In this document: one piece after another, positions 62,575 through 64,000 of the stretch
How positions within the stretch are numbered: the stretch's first letter is position 1
Layout of the letters: every line of letters starts with the position of its first letter
Source: CAYFPS01 sp964345075
GTDB taxonomy: Bacteria; CAIWAD01
Assembly: GCA_964345075.1 (NCBI GenBank)
Contig: CAYFPS010000006.1
Span: 1-64,000 of the forward strand
Direction: 5' to 3'
Length of the DNA: 64,000 nt
The notes under the pieces: model-generated
The model's input: only the letters and a program-made list of their open reading frames with translations
What the model was told of the DNA's origin: nothing
Database searches by the model: none
Program-made: the position numbers and the translations under genes

Positions 62575-64000
62575 ATGAAGAAGTTCCTGAACACACTGCC
62601 GATTGCCCTTCTGGCAAGCGTCATGCTGATTGGCTGCGCGGGCGAGGACGGTAGTGATGGTGTCATCGGTGATACGGGCCCGCAGGGACCGGCCGGACCG
62701 CAGGGTCTGTCCGCACTGGTAAGCACGACCGCCCTTGACGCTGGTGATGCGAATTGTGCCAACGGCGGTATCCAGATTGATGTGGGTCTGGACGCCAATG
62801 CCGACGGTACGCTGGACGCCGGTGAGATTACCGACACCCAGTTTGTCTGTAATGGTAATGCAGGTGCCGGTGTGCTGGTCAACACCACCACGCTGGAAGC
62901 TGGTGCCGAGTGCTCCAATGGCGGTATCATGCTGGAAATCGGTGTGGACGCCGATGGCAGTGGCACGCTGGAAGCTGGGGAAGTGACCTCCACCCAGTAC
63001 ATCTGCAATGGCGAAGGCGCCACGGACTACACCTATGTGGGTGCCAATGCCGTTAGCTGCGCCGGTTGTCATGAGGAGACCGTTGAAAGCTGGGCAACCA
63101 GTGGTCATGCCAACGCCATGAACGCCTTTGTCGAGAATCCCGACAATGCCGACAATCCTTACTGTTTGCAGTGCCACACCACTGGTTGGGATACCCCGAT
63201 CAGCTACGGTCAGACCGAGTTTGACCCGACCGGCCCCGACAACAGTGGTTATGACGACTTCTACGCTGACGATTCCGCCGAAGGTGCTGCCCGTCGTGCG
63301 GCTCTGGGTGGTGTGCAGTGCGAAGCCTGCCATGGCAACATGGGCCCTGGCATTTACGACCACAATCCTGAAGTCTTCTTCGCCACTGGCCTGGATGAGA
63401 ATGGCGATCGCATCGGCTCTTGCGCCGGCTGCCATTCGGGTCAGACAGAAGAGTGGGAACTGACCGGCCATGCCACAATGGGACAGCACACCTATGGTAG
63501 CTGCCAGCCCTGCCATTCCTCGGAAGGTTTCATCGAGATGTATGATGCCGACTGGGCAGGTGCAGGCCTGAGTTATGTCAGCCCGATCGGCTGCGTGACC
63601 TGTCACGATCCCCATGTTACCTCCAACGACGAGACCAACCCCGCCCAGCTGCGCGAAGCTGCACTGGTCGATTTTTCGGTTGTCTACGATCCTGAAGGTG
63701 ACGGCCCGACCTACTCCGGCATGGGCAACAGCCAGCTGTGTGTGCAGTGCCATCACGCCCGTCGTGACAACGACAACGTGCAGGGCCAGATTGACAACGG
63801 CTATGCTCACTTCGGCCCGCACTACAGCAACCAGATGGACATGTATCTGGGCGGCGGTTCCTATGAAATCGCTGGCTACGAATACGACCGTGAATGGACG
63901 CACCAGGGTGCCTTCAGCTGCGTGGATTGCCACTTCACAATCGTCGAAGAGCATGATCGTGATCATCAGATTCACGACCTGCAGGTGGATGTTGAGAGCT
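62575..64000 (+). CDS. Multiheme c lipoprotein with collagen-like and DUF7151-type repeats (cut by window end)
   Basis: At least 475 residues, still open at the end. Lipobox VMLIGC after the signal (MKKFLNTLPIALLAS). A short collagen-like GDTGPQGPAGPQG, two repeats of the form GLDANADGTLDAGEI-CNG and GVDADGSGTLEAGEV-CNG (calcium-loop-like), then at least eight CxxCH: CAGCH, CLQCH, CEACH, CAGCH, CQPCH, CVTCH, CVQCH, CVDCH. Probably an outer-surface electron carrier or nitrite/sulfite-type multiheme enzyme; the substrate cannot be assigned. AGGGAG precedes the ATG. Confidence 0.9.
   Translation, partial: MKKFLNTLPIALLASVMLIGCAGEDGSDGVIGDTGPQGPAGPQGLSALVSTTALDAGDANCANGGIQIDVGLDANADGTLDAGEITDTQFVCNGNAGAGVLVNTTTLEAGAECSNGGIMLEIGVDADGSGTLEAGEVTSTQYICNGEGATDYTYVGANAVSCAGCHEETVESWATSGHANAMNAFVENPDNADNPYCLQCHTTGWDTPISYGQTEFDPTGPDNSGYDDFYADDSAEGAARRAALGGVQCEACHGNMGPGIYDHNPEVFFATGLDENGDRIGSCAGCHSGQTEEWELTGHATMGQHTYGSCQPCHSSEGFIEMYDADWAGAGLSYVSPIGCVTCHDPHVTSNDETNPAQLREAALVDFSVVYDPEGDGPTYSGMGNSQLCVQCHHARRDNDNVQGQIDNGYAHFGPHYSNQMDMYLGGGSYEIAGYEYDREWTHQGAFSCVDCHFTIVEEHDRDHQIHDLQVDVES

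Overview
The window looks like a piece of a draft genome from a deep-branching bacterium of the FCB type (Krumholzibacteriota/Eiseniibacteriota/Delongbacteria-like; the exact phylum cannot be read from sequence alone). Evidence: a secreted protein ending in a YPNPFNP-type C-terminal sorting domain, quinol:cytochrome c reductase of the Alternative Complex III type, a fused CcoN-CcoO cbb3 oxidase, a caa3 oxidase, a Na+-pumping decarboxylase and many CxxCH cytochromes. It respires aerobically, probably with a switch to low oxygen. Four runs of ten N (6314, 37605, 39521, 58473) are assembly gaps, and each falls inside a gene.

Layout. 1-8.9 kb: an A+T-richer accessory element read almost entirely leftward. 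It holds a Prim-Pol/SF3 helicase, a small HTH protein, a PD-(D/E)XK nuclease coupled to a membrane protein with a solitary FtsK-gamma domain, a 29-residue membrane peptide, a zinc protein, a RecB/Cas4-like Fe-S nuclease, a DUF932 protein and a higBA toxin-antitoxin pair. 8.96-9.78 kb: two gene remnants that have both lost their 5' ends. 10-14.6 kb: ybbR-tsaD-vWA-CYTH operon. 14.6-15.5 kb: a REP-associated tyrosine transposase (RAYT) between two arrays of a 12-bp repeat. 15.6-19.1 kb: methylmalonyl-CoA decarboxylase Na+ pump. 19.3-23.5 kb: DinB-like protein, CapA-like protein and an ABC-2 exporter. 23.56-23.83 kb: a dense cluster of perfect hairpins. 23.9-28.2 kb: DtxR-type regulator and Mn/Fe/Zn ABC importer. 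28.2-31.5 kb: aldo/keto reductase, unknown protein, fumarylacetoacetase. 31.5-40.6 kb: Crp/Fnr regulator divergent from the cbb3 oxidase and its maturation genes. 40.6-46.5 kb: secreted M23 peptidase, sorting-domain protein, RRM protein, Mpv17-like protein, AAA ATPase. 46.5-60.9 kb: leftward heme o synthase, caa3 oxidase, SCO and Alternative Complex III genes. 61-64 kb: Cys-rich secreted protein, rubrerythrin-like protein and a multiheme cytochrome lipoprotein cut by the window end.

How it fits together. Quinol from central metabolism is oxidised either directly by Alternative Complex III, feeding the caa3 oxidase, or through the high-affinity cbb3 branch under control of the adjacent Fnr-like regulator. 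The decarboxylase operon adds Na+ pumping from propionate-type metabolism.

The strongest unexplained signal is an 8-bp word, GTGATACA, hand-counted 44 times on the two strands against about 1.5-2 expected. It lies at about one per kb between 10 and 50 kb, in both orientations and several reading frames, and is nearly absent from the accessory element. That is the behaviour expected of a DNA uptake sequence. The second is the RAYT and its family of 12-bp near-palindromic arrays.
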